A stretch of 11,106 nt of DNA from RGDT01 sp964630925 (GTDB lineage: Bacteria > Planctomycetota > Planctomycetia > Gemmatales > Gemmataceae). The stretch is from NCBI GenBank assembly GCA_964630925.1, contig CAZVZK010000239.1, forward strand, positions 1 to 11,106, in the 5' to 3' direction. The notes beneath the pieces were generated by a model. The model made no database searches and was not told the origin of the DNA. It saw only the letters and a list, made by a program, of their open reading frames with translations. Below, in pieces: positions 1-6,290 of the stretch (position 1 is its first letter; each line of letters opens with the position of its first letter). Made by a program: the position numbers and the translations under genes.

Positions 1-424
1 CAATCCGCGATCTCCTCACGTTCCGGGTGCTCCACGGTTGAATGTGGTCCTACCCAGACACCCCCCTGCAACGCAATTCCTGCGCTGATCGTGCGGCATA
101 GGGCCCCTCCGGGCACAACTTGCATTTCAGGGGTGGCCGGCGGCCGGGCCGACGACGCCCGCGCCGCCACCGCACACCCCGCCCTCTTCCGTCTCACTCC
201 TGTTGCCCCGTGAACGGTTACAGCAGGCCGTGTCAGCGTCACACGGGGCCGTCGCGCCTGTCAAGGCCGGAAAGCACCGCCAAGAGGCGGATGGATGCCT
301 CTCAGCGAAAGAAACGAACCGGGGGAAACGCCTGGCGGTGCCTCTGGAATCAGTTCCGCCACCCGGAGAACGCCGACAGCCACGCCTGACGGTGCCTCTG
401 GAATCAGTTCAAGGGCGGGCGGTC
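1..424. other. gene-less left end of window
   Basis: No open frame in this stretch looks like a real protein. The frames that stay open are Arg/Pro/Ala-rich shadows of high-GC sequence, without domains or well-placed ribosome binding sites. It holds a 29-bp direct repeat (listed separately) and some very short stems, such as CCGCC-AAGA-GGCGG near 277-290. A fragment of a gene lying to the left cannot be excluded, but nothing identifies one. Confidence 0.55.
328..410. repeat. 29-bp direct repeat, two copies 54 bp apart
   Basis: Copies lie at 328-356 and 382-410 and differ at a single base (g335 versus a389). The shared core reads CGGTGCCTCTGGAATCAGTT. The 25 bp between the copies are not repeated. 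The repeat sits just beyond the 3' end of the minus-strand zinc-ribbon gene, whose stop is at 425. It could be a genome-wide intergenic repeat or a local duplication. No function is evident. Confidence 0.8.
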
Positions 425-778
425 CTACCGGCTCGCGGCGAGAATCCAGACGCCGGCGGCCTGCGTGACGCCGGAGAGCAGGCCGAGGCACAAGGAGACG
501 ATCAGCGTCGGCATGCCGGGCCAGCCGGGCTTGCCCTCGCGGCGGAGGAGCAGTGCGCGCACCGCCGCGTAAGGGCCGAGCAGCACGCCGAGCGGCGGCA
601 GCAGCGACCACAGGGCCCAGAAGTAGACCCAGCGGACGCGGCGGAAGTACGCCTCGGCCTCGGGGGTCAGGGCCTCCTCGGCGTCGGGGCCGGGGGGCCG
701 GCGGCGGAAGGGCCGGCCGCACGCGGAGCATCGGCGGGCGTCGTCGGGGTTCTCCGTCTCGCAACGCTGGCATTTCAT
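425..778 (-). CDS. small zinc-ribbon membrane protein
   Basis: A 117-residue protein. The N-terminus has two CxxC knuckles (C3/C6 and C17/C20), the pattern of a rubredoxin-like zinc ribbon, followed by an Arg/Pro-rich stretch. A central hydrophobic, Trp-rich segment (about 51-78) and a second one (about 91-114) look like two membrane spans, ending in a very short tail. This zinc-ribbon plus two-span layout is common in small uncharacterised bacterial proteins, where the ribbon is cytoplasmic and may bind a partner. No catalytic motif is visible, so no function is assigned. The gene is divergent from trpE with 53 bp between the start codons. The ATG at 778 has no clear ribosome binding site, and a TATCCT element lies 6 nt upstream of it, so the message may be leaderless. 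Confidence 0.75.
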   Translation of the reverse strand: MKCQRCETENPDDARRCSACGRPFRRRPPGPDAEEALTPEAEAYFRRVRWVYFWALWSLLPPLGVLLGPYAAVRALLLRREGKPGWPGMPTLIVSLCLGLLSGVTQAAGVWILAASR

Positions 779-784
779 GGGGTG

Positions 785-790
785 AGGATA
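785..790 (-). promoter_or_regulatory. candidate -10 element of the zinc-ribbon gene
   Basis: On the minus strand CGCTATCCT is followed by CACCCC and then the ATG at 778. TATCCT matches TATAAT at four of six positions, and a typical start point would fall on or beside the ATG. A TGGACG hexamer 18 nt upstream could serve as a weak -35. The call rests on pattern alone. It resembles the TGCTACCCT seen upstream of ettA. Confidence 0.35.
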
Positions 791-831
791 GCGGCTCGCC
801 GGGCCGCGCGTCCATCCCTACACATGCCAGG

Positions 832-2310
832 ATGCGACACCGTCCCACCTTCGATGAGTTCCGCGAGCTTGCCACCAGGGGCAGCGTCGTCCCCGTCTAC
901 CGGCAGCTCACCGGCGACACGCTGACGCCCGTGACGGCGTTCTGCAAGGTGCAGGAGGGCGACTGGTCGTTCCTCTTCGAGAGCGTCGTCGCCGGCGAGC
1001 GCCTGGGCCGCTACAGCTTCGTCGGCAGCGGGCCGTTCCTCACCTTCACCGCCCACGGCACGAAGGTGAGCATCCGCGGCTCGGTGAAGCAGGATCTGGA
1101 GCACCCCGACCCGCTGAAGCTCCTGGAGGAGCATCTGGCGGCGTACCGGGCGCCGGCGGTGCCGGGCCTGCCGCGGTTCACCGGCGGGGCGGTGGGGTAC
1201 GCGGGGTATGATGTCATCCGGTACAGCGAGCGGCTGCCGTCGCCGCCGCCGGACGACCGCGGCCTGCCGGACCTGTGCTTCGCGTTCTTCGACCGCATGG
1301 TGATCTTCGACCACATCACCAAGACCATCGCCGTCGTGGCCCACGCCCACGTCGGGCCGGACCTGCGGGCGGCCTACGACGGCGCGTGCACGCGGGTGGA
1401 CCGTCTGGTGGAGCGTCTGCACCAGGGCGTGGCCGACATCCAGTTGACGGACATCGACGCCGGAGGCGACCCGACGCTGCCGTACACGTCGAACTTCACG
1501 CGCGAGGGGTACGAGGCCGCCGTCGAGAAGTGCAAGGAGTACATCCGCGCCGGCGACATCTTCCAGGTGGTGTTGAGCCAGCGCCTCCAGGCCGAGACGC
1601 GGGCGCGGCCGTTCGACATCTACCGGGCCTTGCGGGTCGTCAACCCGTCGCCGTTCCTGTTCCACCTGAAGGCGGGGGCGGCGTGCCTGGTCGGGTCGTC
1701 GCCGGAGATCATGTGCCGCGTGGAGGGCGACCACGTCACGATCCGCCCGCTGGCCGGCACGCGGCGGCGCGGCAAGACGGAGGAGGACGACGCGCGGCTG
1801 GCGGCCGAATTGGCTTCGGACCCGAAGGAGCGGGCGGAGCACATCATGCTCGTGGACCTGGGGCGGAACGACGTGGGCCGGGTGGCGCGGTACGGGACGG
1901 TGGGGCTGCCGGACGTGCTGGCGGTGGAGAAGTACAGCCACGTGATGCACCTGTGCAGCACGGTGACGGGCCGGCTGCGCGAGGGGCAGACCTCGTTCGA
2001 CGCCCTGCGGTCGTGCCTGCCGGCGGGGACGCTGTCGGGGGCGCCGAAGGTGCGGGCGATGGAGATCATCGACGAGCTGGAGCCGTGCCGGCGCGGGCCC
2101 TACGGCGGCGCGGTGGGCTACGTGGACTTCACGGGGAACATGGACACGTGCATCGCGCTGCGGACGCTGGTGTTGAAGGGCCAGACGGCGTACCTGCAGG
2201 CGGGCGCGGGGATCGTGTACGACAGCGTGCCGGCGGCGGAGTACGAGGAGACGATGAGCAAGGCGCGGGGGCTGCTGCGTGCGGTGGAGATCGCGGAGGG
2301 GCAGTTGTAG
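832..2310 (+). CDS. trpE: anthranilate synthase component I
   Basis: A 492-residue protein, the usual length for TrpE. It converts chorismate to anthranilate, the first committed step of tryptophan synthesis, using ammonia delivered by the TrpG glutaminase. The N-terminal domain carries the feedback-site region (FLFES at 47-51, then GERLGRYSF). The C-terminal chorismate-binding domain has RPLAGTRRRG (305-314), LVDLGRNDVGRV (340-351), GTLSGAPKVRAMEIIDELEP (399-418) and AGAGIVYDS (457-465), all hallmarks of TrpE rather than isochorismate synthase. PabB is a close relative, but the N-terminal PTFDEF...VPVYR opening and the FES feedback region favour TrpE. The ATG at 832 is chosen because homology begins there; upstream codons are low-complexity. 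No trpG or trpD is adjacent, so the pathway genes are scattered. Confidence 0.95.
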   Translation: MRHRPTFDEFRELATRGSVVPVYRQLTGDTLTPVTAFCKVQEGDWSFLFESVVAGERLGRYSFVGSGPFLTFTAHGTKVSIRGSVKQDLEHPDPLKLLEEHLAAYRAPAVPGLPRFTGGAVGYAGYDVIRYSERLPSPPPDDRGLPDLCFAFFDRMVIFDHITKTIAVVAHAHVGPDLRAAYDGACTRVDRLVERLHQGVADIQLTDIDAGGDPTLPYTSNFTREGYEAAVEKCKEYIRAGDIFQVVLSQRLQAETRARPFDIYRALRVVNPSPFLFHLKAGAACLVGSSPEIMCRVEGDHVTIRPLAGTRRRGKTEEDDARLAAELASDPKERAEHIMLVDLGRNDVGRVARYGTVGLPDVLAVEKYSHVMHLCSTVTGRLREGQTSFDALRSCLPAGTLSGAPKVRAMEIIDELEPCRRGPYGGAVGYVDFTGNMDTCIALRTLVLKGQTAYLQAGAGIVYDSVPAAEYEETMSKARGLLRAVEIAEGQL

Positions 2311-2934
2311 TCAACAGCCTTCCTCGACCTCATCCCCCACGATGTCCGGCCGGTGTGTGCAGGCGGCCTCATCGAATTCCGTCGGCTCGCCGAGGAGGCC
2401 CTTTGTCTGGGTTTCCCGGCTCAGCCAATGCCAGAAGCGATCAATGATCTTCTGATCGCTGGTGTTCTTGTGGCCTTGCGTCTTCGCTATCAGTCCGGCG
2501 AAGTCCGGGTGGATGGGGATGGCGTTCCGACCGTAGTACACAAAATTCGTTGAGACGAGCACGTTCTCGCCGTTCGTGTCCCGCTCCTCGTCCTGTGGAC
2601 CGTGAGCCGCGTGAGGTGCGAGAGACCATCCACCGGTTCCCCGATGCCAGATGTTGTCGCCACGGCGGCCGATGCGGGAGCCAGCGTTCGGCTGGCGGAA
2701 GGCGAACTCTTTGGCGTTCCAATACTCCTGGATCTTGAGAACTCGTTCAACGCGCATCGCGTAGATGAGGCCCCCTGCACGCGGATAGTGGGACGGGGCG
2801 GTGCCGACGATAATGTCGCCCACAGCCGCACAGCGTCGGATGACCGGCTTGCAACACGCGAGCGTGCAGTACCCGCCGAATGGGTTGGGCGCGAACCCAC
2901 TGTCGATCTTGACGATGTACGCAGACAGTTTCAT
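2311..2934 (-). CDS. Nmad2-like (nucleotide modification associated domain 2) protein
   Basis: A 207-residue protein. The N-terminus (KLSAYIVKIDSGFAPNPFGG, then CTLACCKPVIRR, then VGDIIVGT) matches my memory of the Nmad2 family. That family was predicted computationally from neighbourhoods encoding hypermodified-base enzymes; its activity is not established to my knowledge. Candidate functional residues are D11, the GFAPNPF loop (13-19), the Cys cluster at C23/C27/C28, D40 and GDNIWH (92-97). The ATG at 2934 is preferred over a GTG at 2949 because the family motif begins there and GAGG lies 9 nt upstream. The gene is 49 bp downstream of the nuclease-fold gene on the same strand. Its stop abuts the trpE stop directly. 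Sampled lines are about 53-60% GC against about 73% in neighbours, suggesting acquired DNA. Confidence 0.72.
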   Translation of the reverse strand: MKLSAYIVKIDSGFAPNPFGGYCTLACCKPVIRRCAAVGDIIVGTAPSHYPRAGGLIYAMRVERVLKIQEYWNAKEFAFRQPNAGSRIGRRGDNIWHRGTGGWSLAPHAAHGPQDEERDTNGENVLVSTNFVYYGRNAIPIHPDFAGLIAKTQGHKNTSDQKIIDRFWHWLSRETQTKGLLGEPTEFDEAACTHRPDIVGDEVEEGC

Positions 2935-2983
2935 GAGAGGGCGCCTCACAACTACAGGTAACGGGTCTTCTCAGCAGTGAAGC

Positions 2984-3607
2984 TCATGTCGGCTCACCTG
3001 TACGCACACCGGTGCCGATGACGTGAACGAGGATGCCGACGATCTTCCCCACGTCGCGGAGGTGATACTCGGTGTGGTCGATGGTCAGCGTCGTCTCCTG
3101 GAGCCGCAGGAATCGCCAGTTCGTCCCGCTCGTGACGGCCCCGTAGATGGCCGGCACCGGCGTCTCGTCCTTCACGTTGAACTCGCGCAGGGCCACCATC
3201 GACGCGGCGCATTGGCCCAGGCCGCCGATCAGATCCTCCCGCTTGGCCTCCACGACGGCGACGAGCGGGCCGCGCAGGAAGTAATACTCGGCCGAGCGCG
3301 TGAGGATGAAGTCGCAGAAGCCGTTCAGACCGCGCGCGTGGTCCACGTCGAGCGTGACGCCCGGCAGCACGTTCATCGGCCCCACGGCCCGGCGGCGGGC
3401 CTCGGCCAGCACGGGGACGATGATGAACTCGCTCCGCGCCTTCTCGCTGCCCACGCCCACGGCCACGGGGGCGAACTCGTCCAGCCAAACACGCAGGAAG
3501 GGGGTCGGCTCAAGCCCACCCACGTCCGCGAACAGGTCGGTGTCGCGCTCGTCGGTCAGGCCGAACGCCCGCAGCGCCTCGCGCAGGTCGAAATCGCCGA
3601 ATGCCAC
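2984..3607 (-). CDS. PD-(D/E)XK nuclease-fold protein of unknown function
   Basis: A 207-residue protein from the GTG at 3607. Motifs in order are SEFII with E60, GFCDF with D99, VVEAKRED giving the E120-x-K122 pair, then GLGQCAASM with Q132, and GAVTSGTNWRFLRL (157-170). The acidic-helix E, D, ExK and Q order is the signature of the PD-(D/E)XK phosphodiesterase fold. I recall very similar stand-alone proteins in cyanobacteria, where they are also of unknown role. The fold suggests DNA cleavage or binding; this is not shown. The start is chosen because GGAGG lies 8 nt upstream and because the alternative ATG at 3646 overlaps the -10 box of the promoter at 3645-3673. It is probably co-transcribed with the downstream Nmad2-like gene. 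GC is like the rest of the window. Confidence 0.78.
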   Translation of the reverse strand: MAFGDFDLREALRAFGLTDERDTDLFADVGGLEPTPFLRVWLDEFAPVAVGVGSEKARSEFIIVPVLAEARRRAVGPMNVLPGVTLDVDHARGLNGFCDFILTRSAEYYFLRGPLVAVVEAKREDLIGGLGQCAASMVALREFNVKDETPVPAIYGAVTSGTNWRFLRLQETTLTIDHTEYHLRDVGKIVGILVHVIGTGVRTGEPT

Positions 3608-3644
3608 GGGCCGCGCCTCCGAACGTGTCCTCGCCCCCGCGCTC

Positions 3645-3673
3645 ATCACACAGGAGCCGTGCGGCGGTGTCAA
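3645..3673 (-). promoter_or_regulatory. sigma70-type promoter of the nuclease-fold gene
   Basis: On the minus strand, TTGACA (3668-3673) is a perfect -35 consensus. It is separated by exactly 17 nt from TGTGAT (3645-3650), a four-of-six match to the -10 consensus. The predicted start point is near 3638, giving a leader of about 30 nt to the GTG at 3607 that contains GGAGG. The 30 bp at 3644-3673 are identical at 24 positions to 6146-6175, upstream of the kinase gene. Confidence 0.7.
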
Positions 3674-3684
3674 GAGTCAGACGG

Positions 3685-4695
3685 TCACCCCGGCGTGCAG
3701 CGCAGCAGCGCCAGCGTCGCCCAGGCGCTGCCGAAGTACGTGATCGGCACCGCGTTCCCTGCCGGCGTCGCCCCCGGATGCGAACGCGGCTTCATCGGCC
3801 AGGACCCGTCGGCCTTCTGCGTGGCCAGCAGGTACGCCACACCTCGACGCACCTCCGCGCGGTCCCGCTTCACGCCCGCCACGTTCAGCAGGTACAGGGC
3901 CTGTCCGGTGGCGTAGGCGTCGCTCGCCGCGTCCTTCAATTGGCCCCAGCCGCCGTCCTTGTTTTGACGGGCCAGCAGGAGGGCGACCTCCTTCTCCAAA
4001 GTCGCCGGCGGGCCTCCGTCCTTCGCGCGGACGAGGACGCGCAGCGCCAGCGCCTGCGTCGTGTTGGTGGGCTTCGCCTTCGCCAGCCACGCCGCCGCCT
4101 TCTCGCGAGCGTCGCGCTCGGGTGACTTCGCCTTCGGGTCGGCGGGGACGCGCGGGCCGAGTGACAGATACCCAAGCAGCGTCGCCACCTCGTCCGACTC
4201 GAAGAACGGCGGCGGGCGGTTCTTCGCCGGCGCCGACGACCACGCCCAGGAGCCGTCGGCCTCCTGATGCCGCAGCAGGTGGCCGGCGATGCCCTTCAGG
4301 TCGGCGGGGGTGACGGCGTCCTGCTTCGGCACGCTCAATGCCAGCACCGACAGATACAGGGCCGACGTGTTGACCATGCTCCACCCGGGCCGCTTGTCGC
4401 GCGGCAGGTCGATGCGCTCCAGGAGCCGGCCCTTCGTCCATTTGACCACGTCGGCCATCTCCTCCGGCGCGACGTGGTACCCACGGCTCTTCGCTTCGCT
4501 GAACGCCCATACGGTGAGCGTCCCGTGGTGGCACGTCGAGCAGGCCCGGTCCTTGCGCCACGTCACGGCGTCGCGGCGCAGGAAGTCCAGCGCCTTCTCG
4601 GCGGGGGTGCGGCCCGGGGGCGGCCCGGCGGCGTCGGCGTCTGCCGGTGGCAGGCACGCCAGGAGGGGCACCAGGCAGAGCAGCCGGCGCGTCAT
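3685..4695 (-). CDS. secreted QW-repeat (terpenoid cyclase-like toroid) protein with CxxCH motif
   Basis: A 336-residue protein. The start is the ATG at 4695, which has AGGAG 8 nt upstream and opens a signal peptide (MTRRLLCLVPLLACL, cleavage likely near the Ala-rich 20-24). Three QW motifs, QEADGSW (144-150), QNKDGGW (244-250) and QKADGSW (293-299), with helix pairs between them indicate the alpha/alpha-toroid fold shared by squalene-hopene cyclases and protein prenyltransferases. There is no DxDD cyclase motif, and 336 residues is about half a squalene-hopene cyclase, so an enzymatic cyclase is unlikely. CSTCHH (52-57) gives a CxxCH that could attach c-type heme in the periplasm. The kinase gene lies 71 bp upstream on the same strand, so co-transcription is possible. 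The function is unknown. Confidence 0.8.
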   Translation of the reverse strand: MTRRLLCLVPLLACLPPADADAAGPPPGRTPAEKALDFLRRDAVTWRKDRACSTCHHGTLTVWAFSEAKSRGYHVAPEEMADVVKWTKGRLLERIDLPRDKRPGWSMVNTSALYLSVLALSVPKQDAVTPADLKGIAGHLLRHQEADGSWAWSSAPAKNRPPPFFESDEVATLLGYLSLGPRVPADPKAKSPERDAREKAAAWLAKAKPTNTTQALALRVLVRAKDGGPPATLEKEVALLLARQNKDGGWGQLKDAASDAYATGQALYLLNVAGVKRDRAEVRRGVAYLLATQKADGSWPMKPRSHPGATPAGNAVPITYFGSAWATLALLRCTPG

Positions 4696-4714
4696 GGTGT
4701 TGCTCCTCGTCGGT

Positions 4715-4726
4715 GAGGCCGGCCTC
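4715..4726. repeat. 12-bp perfect palindrome between the kinase and QW-repeat genes
   Basis: GAGGCCGGCCTC is self-complementary with no loop. It lies 20 bp upstream of the QW-repeat gene start and downstream of the kinase stop. In DNA of this composition, a 12-bp GC palindrome could arise by chance. An operator role is possible but unsupported. Confidence 0.3.
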
Positions 4727-4766
4727 CACGCACGACGCGGCGTGTCGGCCGATACGCCCCCGTGGA

Positions 4767-6104
4767 TCATCGGTGAACGACCTGCCAACCCAACTGCCGG
4801 ACGAAGCCGTCGATCATCTCGGGCGTGACGCCGTGGGAACGCAGGCGGATGACCGACGGCCCGGTGCCGAACTTGGCCACGTCCACGAACACCTCCTCCG
4901 CCCCCAGCTTATGCCCCGGCCCCTTGGCCTCCCCCAGGTGCAGGAGGGCGTTCTCGACGCACGTCGAGAGTTTCGGCCCGTCCTGCAGGATGCGCCCTCC
5001 GTCGGAGAAGTCAGCCTCGGCCGGGTCGGGCATCGCGCCGCCCGGCAGGCGTGCGAGCATCTCGGGCAGCCGGCCGGGCCGTAGGCGTGCGAGCGCGGCG
5101 AAGAACGTGCGGGTCGAGATGCGGTCCTTCCTCTCCCGCCGCGCCTGATTGTGCGCGAGGGCGAGGGCGTCCTGGAGGTCGGGGTCGAGGTCGTCCCAGA
5201 CACGGTGCAGCAGGGTGTCCAGGCCGGGGGGGGCCGGGGGGGTGGCCGCGGCCCGCAGGTCGCAGAGGACGGCCTCCGCGGTCTGGTAGCGCAGCGCCGG
5301 GTCCTTCTCGAGGCACCTGCGGACGACGTGTTCGACGTGGGCGGGGGTGCCGGGAGGGAGGGGGCCGGGTTGGGCCGTCGAGATGGCCCGGACGAGGGCC
5401 ATCCACTGGCCCTGCGGGAAGGGCCGCACCCCCGCGATCATCTCGTGGAGGATGACGCCGGCCGCCCACACGTCGGTGCGCGTCGAGCGTTCGCCGTCGA
5501 AGGCCTCGGGGGCCATGTAGGCCGGCGTGCCGGAGGGGGCGCCTCCCGTGGCGAGGGCGTCGGTGAGGCGGGCGAGGCCGAAGTCGGCGATCCGCGGGCA
5601 CTGACCCTGCATGAGGATGTTGGCGGGCTTGAGGTCGCGGTGGATCACCCCCCTGGCGTGGAGGTGGGCGAGGCCGGCCAGGATGCCGGCCGCCATGCCC
5701 GCGGCGGCCTCCACGGACGGGGCCCTGCCGGAGTGCCCGTCGAGCCACCGCTTGAGGGTCCCGTCGGGGGCGTACTCGCTGACGATGGCGACCTGGCCGT
5801 CGTAGATGTCGGCCTCGAACATGGGGAGGACGTTGGGGTGATTACCGGCGCGGACCCAGGCCTCGGCCTCCCGGCGGACCGCGGCCATGTCGATGGAGGA
5901 GGAGAGGGGCAGCTTGACCGCGAGGCGGCTCCTGGCGATGACGCTGTCCCGCTCCGCGAGCCACACCTCGCCGAACGCGCCCTTGCCCAGGAATTGCAGG
6001 AGTGAGTACGGCCCCACCCTGGACCCGAGGGAGAATCGGCACCCCAGGGGCGGCGACTGGTGGGTCAGCGTGCGGCCTGTCGTTACGGCGTCTGAACCAT
6101 CCAC
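4767..6104 (-). CDS. Ser/Thr protein kinase with Clp-N-like C-terminal domain
   Basis: A 445-residue protein from the GTG at 6104. The kinase domain spans about residues 33-285 and is complete: glycine loop LGKGAFGEV (39-47), AVK lysine K64, HRDLKPAN (155-162), DFG (174-176) and GTPAYMAPE (192-200). It should phosphorylate Ser/Thr residues. No transmembrane span follows, so the protein is probably cytoplasmic. Residues about 306-440 form two similar helical repeats (LQDALALAHNQARRERKDRI... and CVENALLHLGEAKGPGHKLG...), each followed by an LPEML/TPEMI-like helix. They resemble the double repeat of ClpA/ClpC N-domains, a peptide or adaptor binding module. The start is uncertain: the frame stays open to a GTG at 6218, but the promoter at 6147-6175 places transcription near 6140, and 6104 is the first start codon after that. 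Its ribosome binding site is weak. Confidence 0.85.
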   Translation of the reverse strand: MDGSDAVTTGRTLTHQSPPLGCRFSLGSRVGPYSLLQFLGKGAFGEVWLAERDSVIARSRLAVKLPLSSSIDMAAVRREAEAWVRAGNHPNVLPMFEADIYDGQVAIVSEYAPDGTLKRWLDGHSGRAPSVEAAAGMAAGILAGLAHLHARGVIHRDLKPANILMQGQCPRIADFGLARLTDALATGGAPSGTPAYMAPEAFDGERSTRTDVWAAGVILHEMIAGVRPFPQGQWMALVRAISTAQPGPLPPGTPAHVEHVVRRCLEKDPALRYQTAEAVLCDLRAAATPPAPPGLDTLLHRVWDDLDPDLQDALALAHNQARRERKDRISTRTFFAALARLRPGRLPEMLARLPGGAMPDPAEADFSDGGRILQDGPKLSTCVENALLHLGEAKGPGHKLGAEEVFVDVAKFGTGPSVIRLRSHGVTPEMIDGFVRQLGWQVVHR

Positions 6105-6146
6105 GGAGCGCCCCCGCCTCGCAGCCTCGGCCTTGCAACCCCGGCC

Positions 6147-6175
6147 ATCACACACGAGCCGGGGGCGGCTGTCAA
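6147..6175 (-). promoter_or_regulatory. sigma70-type promoter of the kinase gene
   Basis: On the minus strand, TTGACA (6170-6175) is followed after 17 nt by TGTGAT (6147-6152), with a predicted start near 6140. The boxes and spacing are the same as in the promoter of the nuclease-fold gene at 3645-3673. The -35 box falls in the loop of an inverted repeat at 6158-6189. Confidence 0.7.
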
Positions 6176-6189
6176 GTGCCGCCCCCGGC
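6158..6189. repeat. 12-bp perfect inverted repeat surrounding the kinase -35 box
   Basis: Arms GCCGGGGGCGGC (6158-6169) and GCCGCCCCCGGC (6178-6189) are fully complementary across an 8-nt loop, TGTCAAGT. The loop carries the minus-strand TTGACA. One arm fills most of the -35/-10 spacer, so a dimeric protein bound here would block RNA polymerase. The related promoter at 3645 lacks the repeat. Confidence 0.6.
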
Positions 6190-6223
6190 AGCCCGAGGCC
6201 ACGGCCCGCCCGGCCCACTCGCC

Positions 6224-6252
6224 TTTGCTCCCGGCCCGGCGTCTGCTACCCT
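6224..6252 (+). promoter_or_regulatory. candidate promoter of ettA
   Basis: TTTGCT (6224-6229) is a weak -35. It is separated by 17 nt from TACCCT (6247-6252), which is preceded by TGC as in an extended -10. Transcription would begin near 6259, about 32 nt before the ettA ATG. Each box matches consensus at only three positions, so support comes mainly from spacing and location. Confidence 0.35.
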
Positions 6253-6290
6253 GATTACAGGAATCGCCGCCCGACGCCTCCGAGTACCCC

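Noticed and set aside
238..264. A third TTGACA on the minus strand followed by TGTGAC
   Set aside because: The spacer is 15 nt instead of 17, the -10 match is poorer, and no gene is visible downstream of it in the window.
255..300. Plus-strand sequence with GTCAAGGCCGGAAAGCACC and GCCAAG resembling the SRP RNA apical motif
   Set aside because: The canonical stem needs CC-GGAA-GG and here the GGAA is followed by AGC, so the tetraloop stem cannot form. No flanking long helix is visible either.
261..875. Long minus-strand open frame overlapping the zinc-ribbon gene and the trpE start
   Set aside because: Its translation is Arg/Pro/Ala-rich with no domain and it covers two better-supported genes. 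It includes LIPEAP twice only because it reads the 29-bp direct repeat.
775..1950. Long open frame antisense to trpE, rich in His, Arg and Val
   Set aside because: It is a typical shadow of a high-GC gene: no start signal, no domain, and full overlap with trpE.
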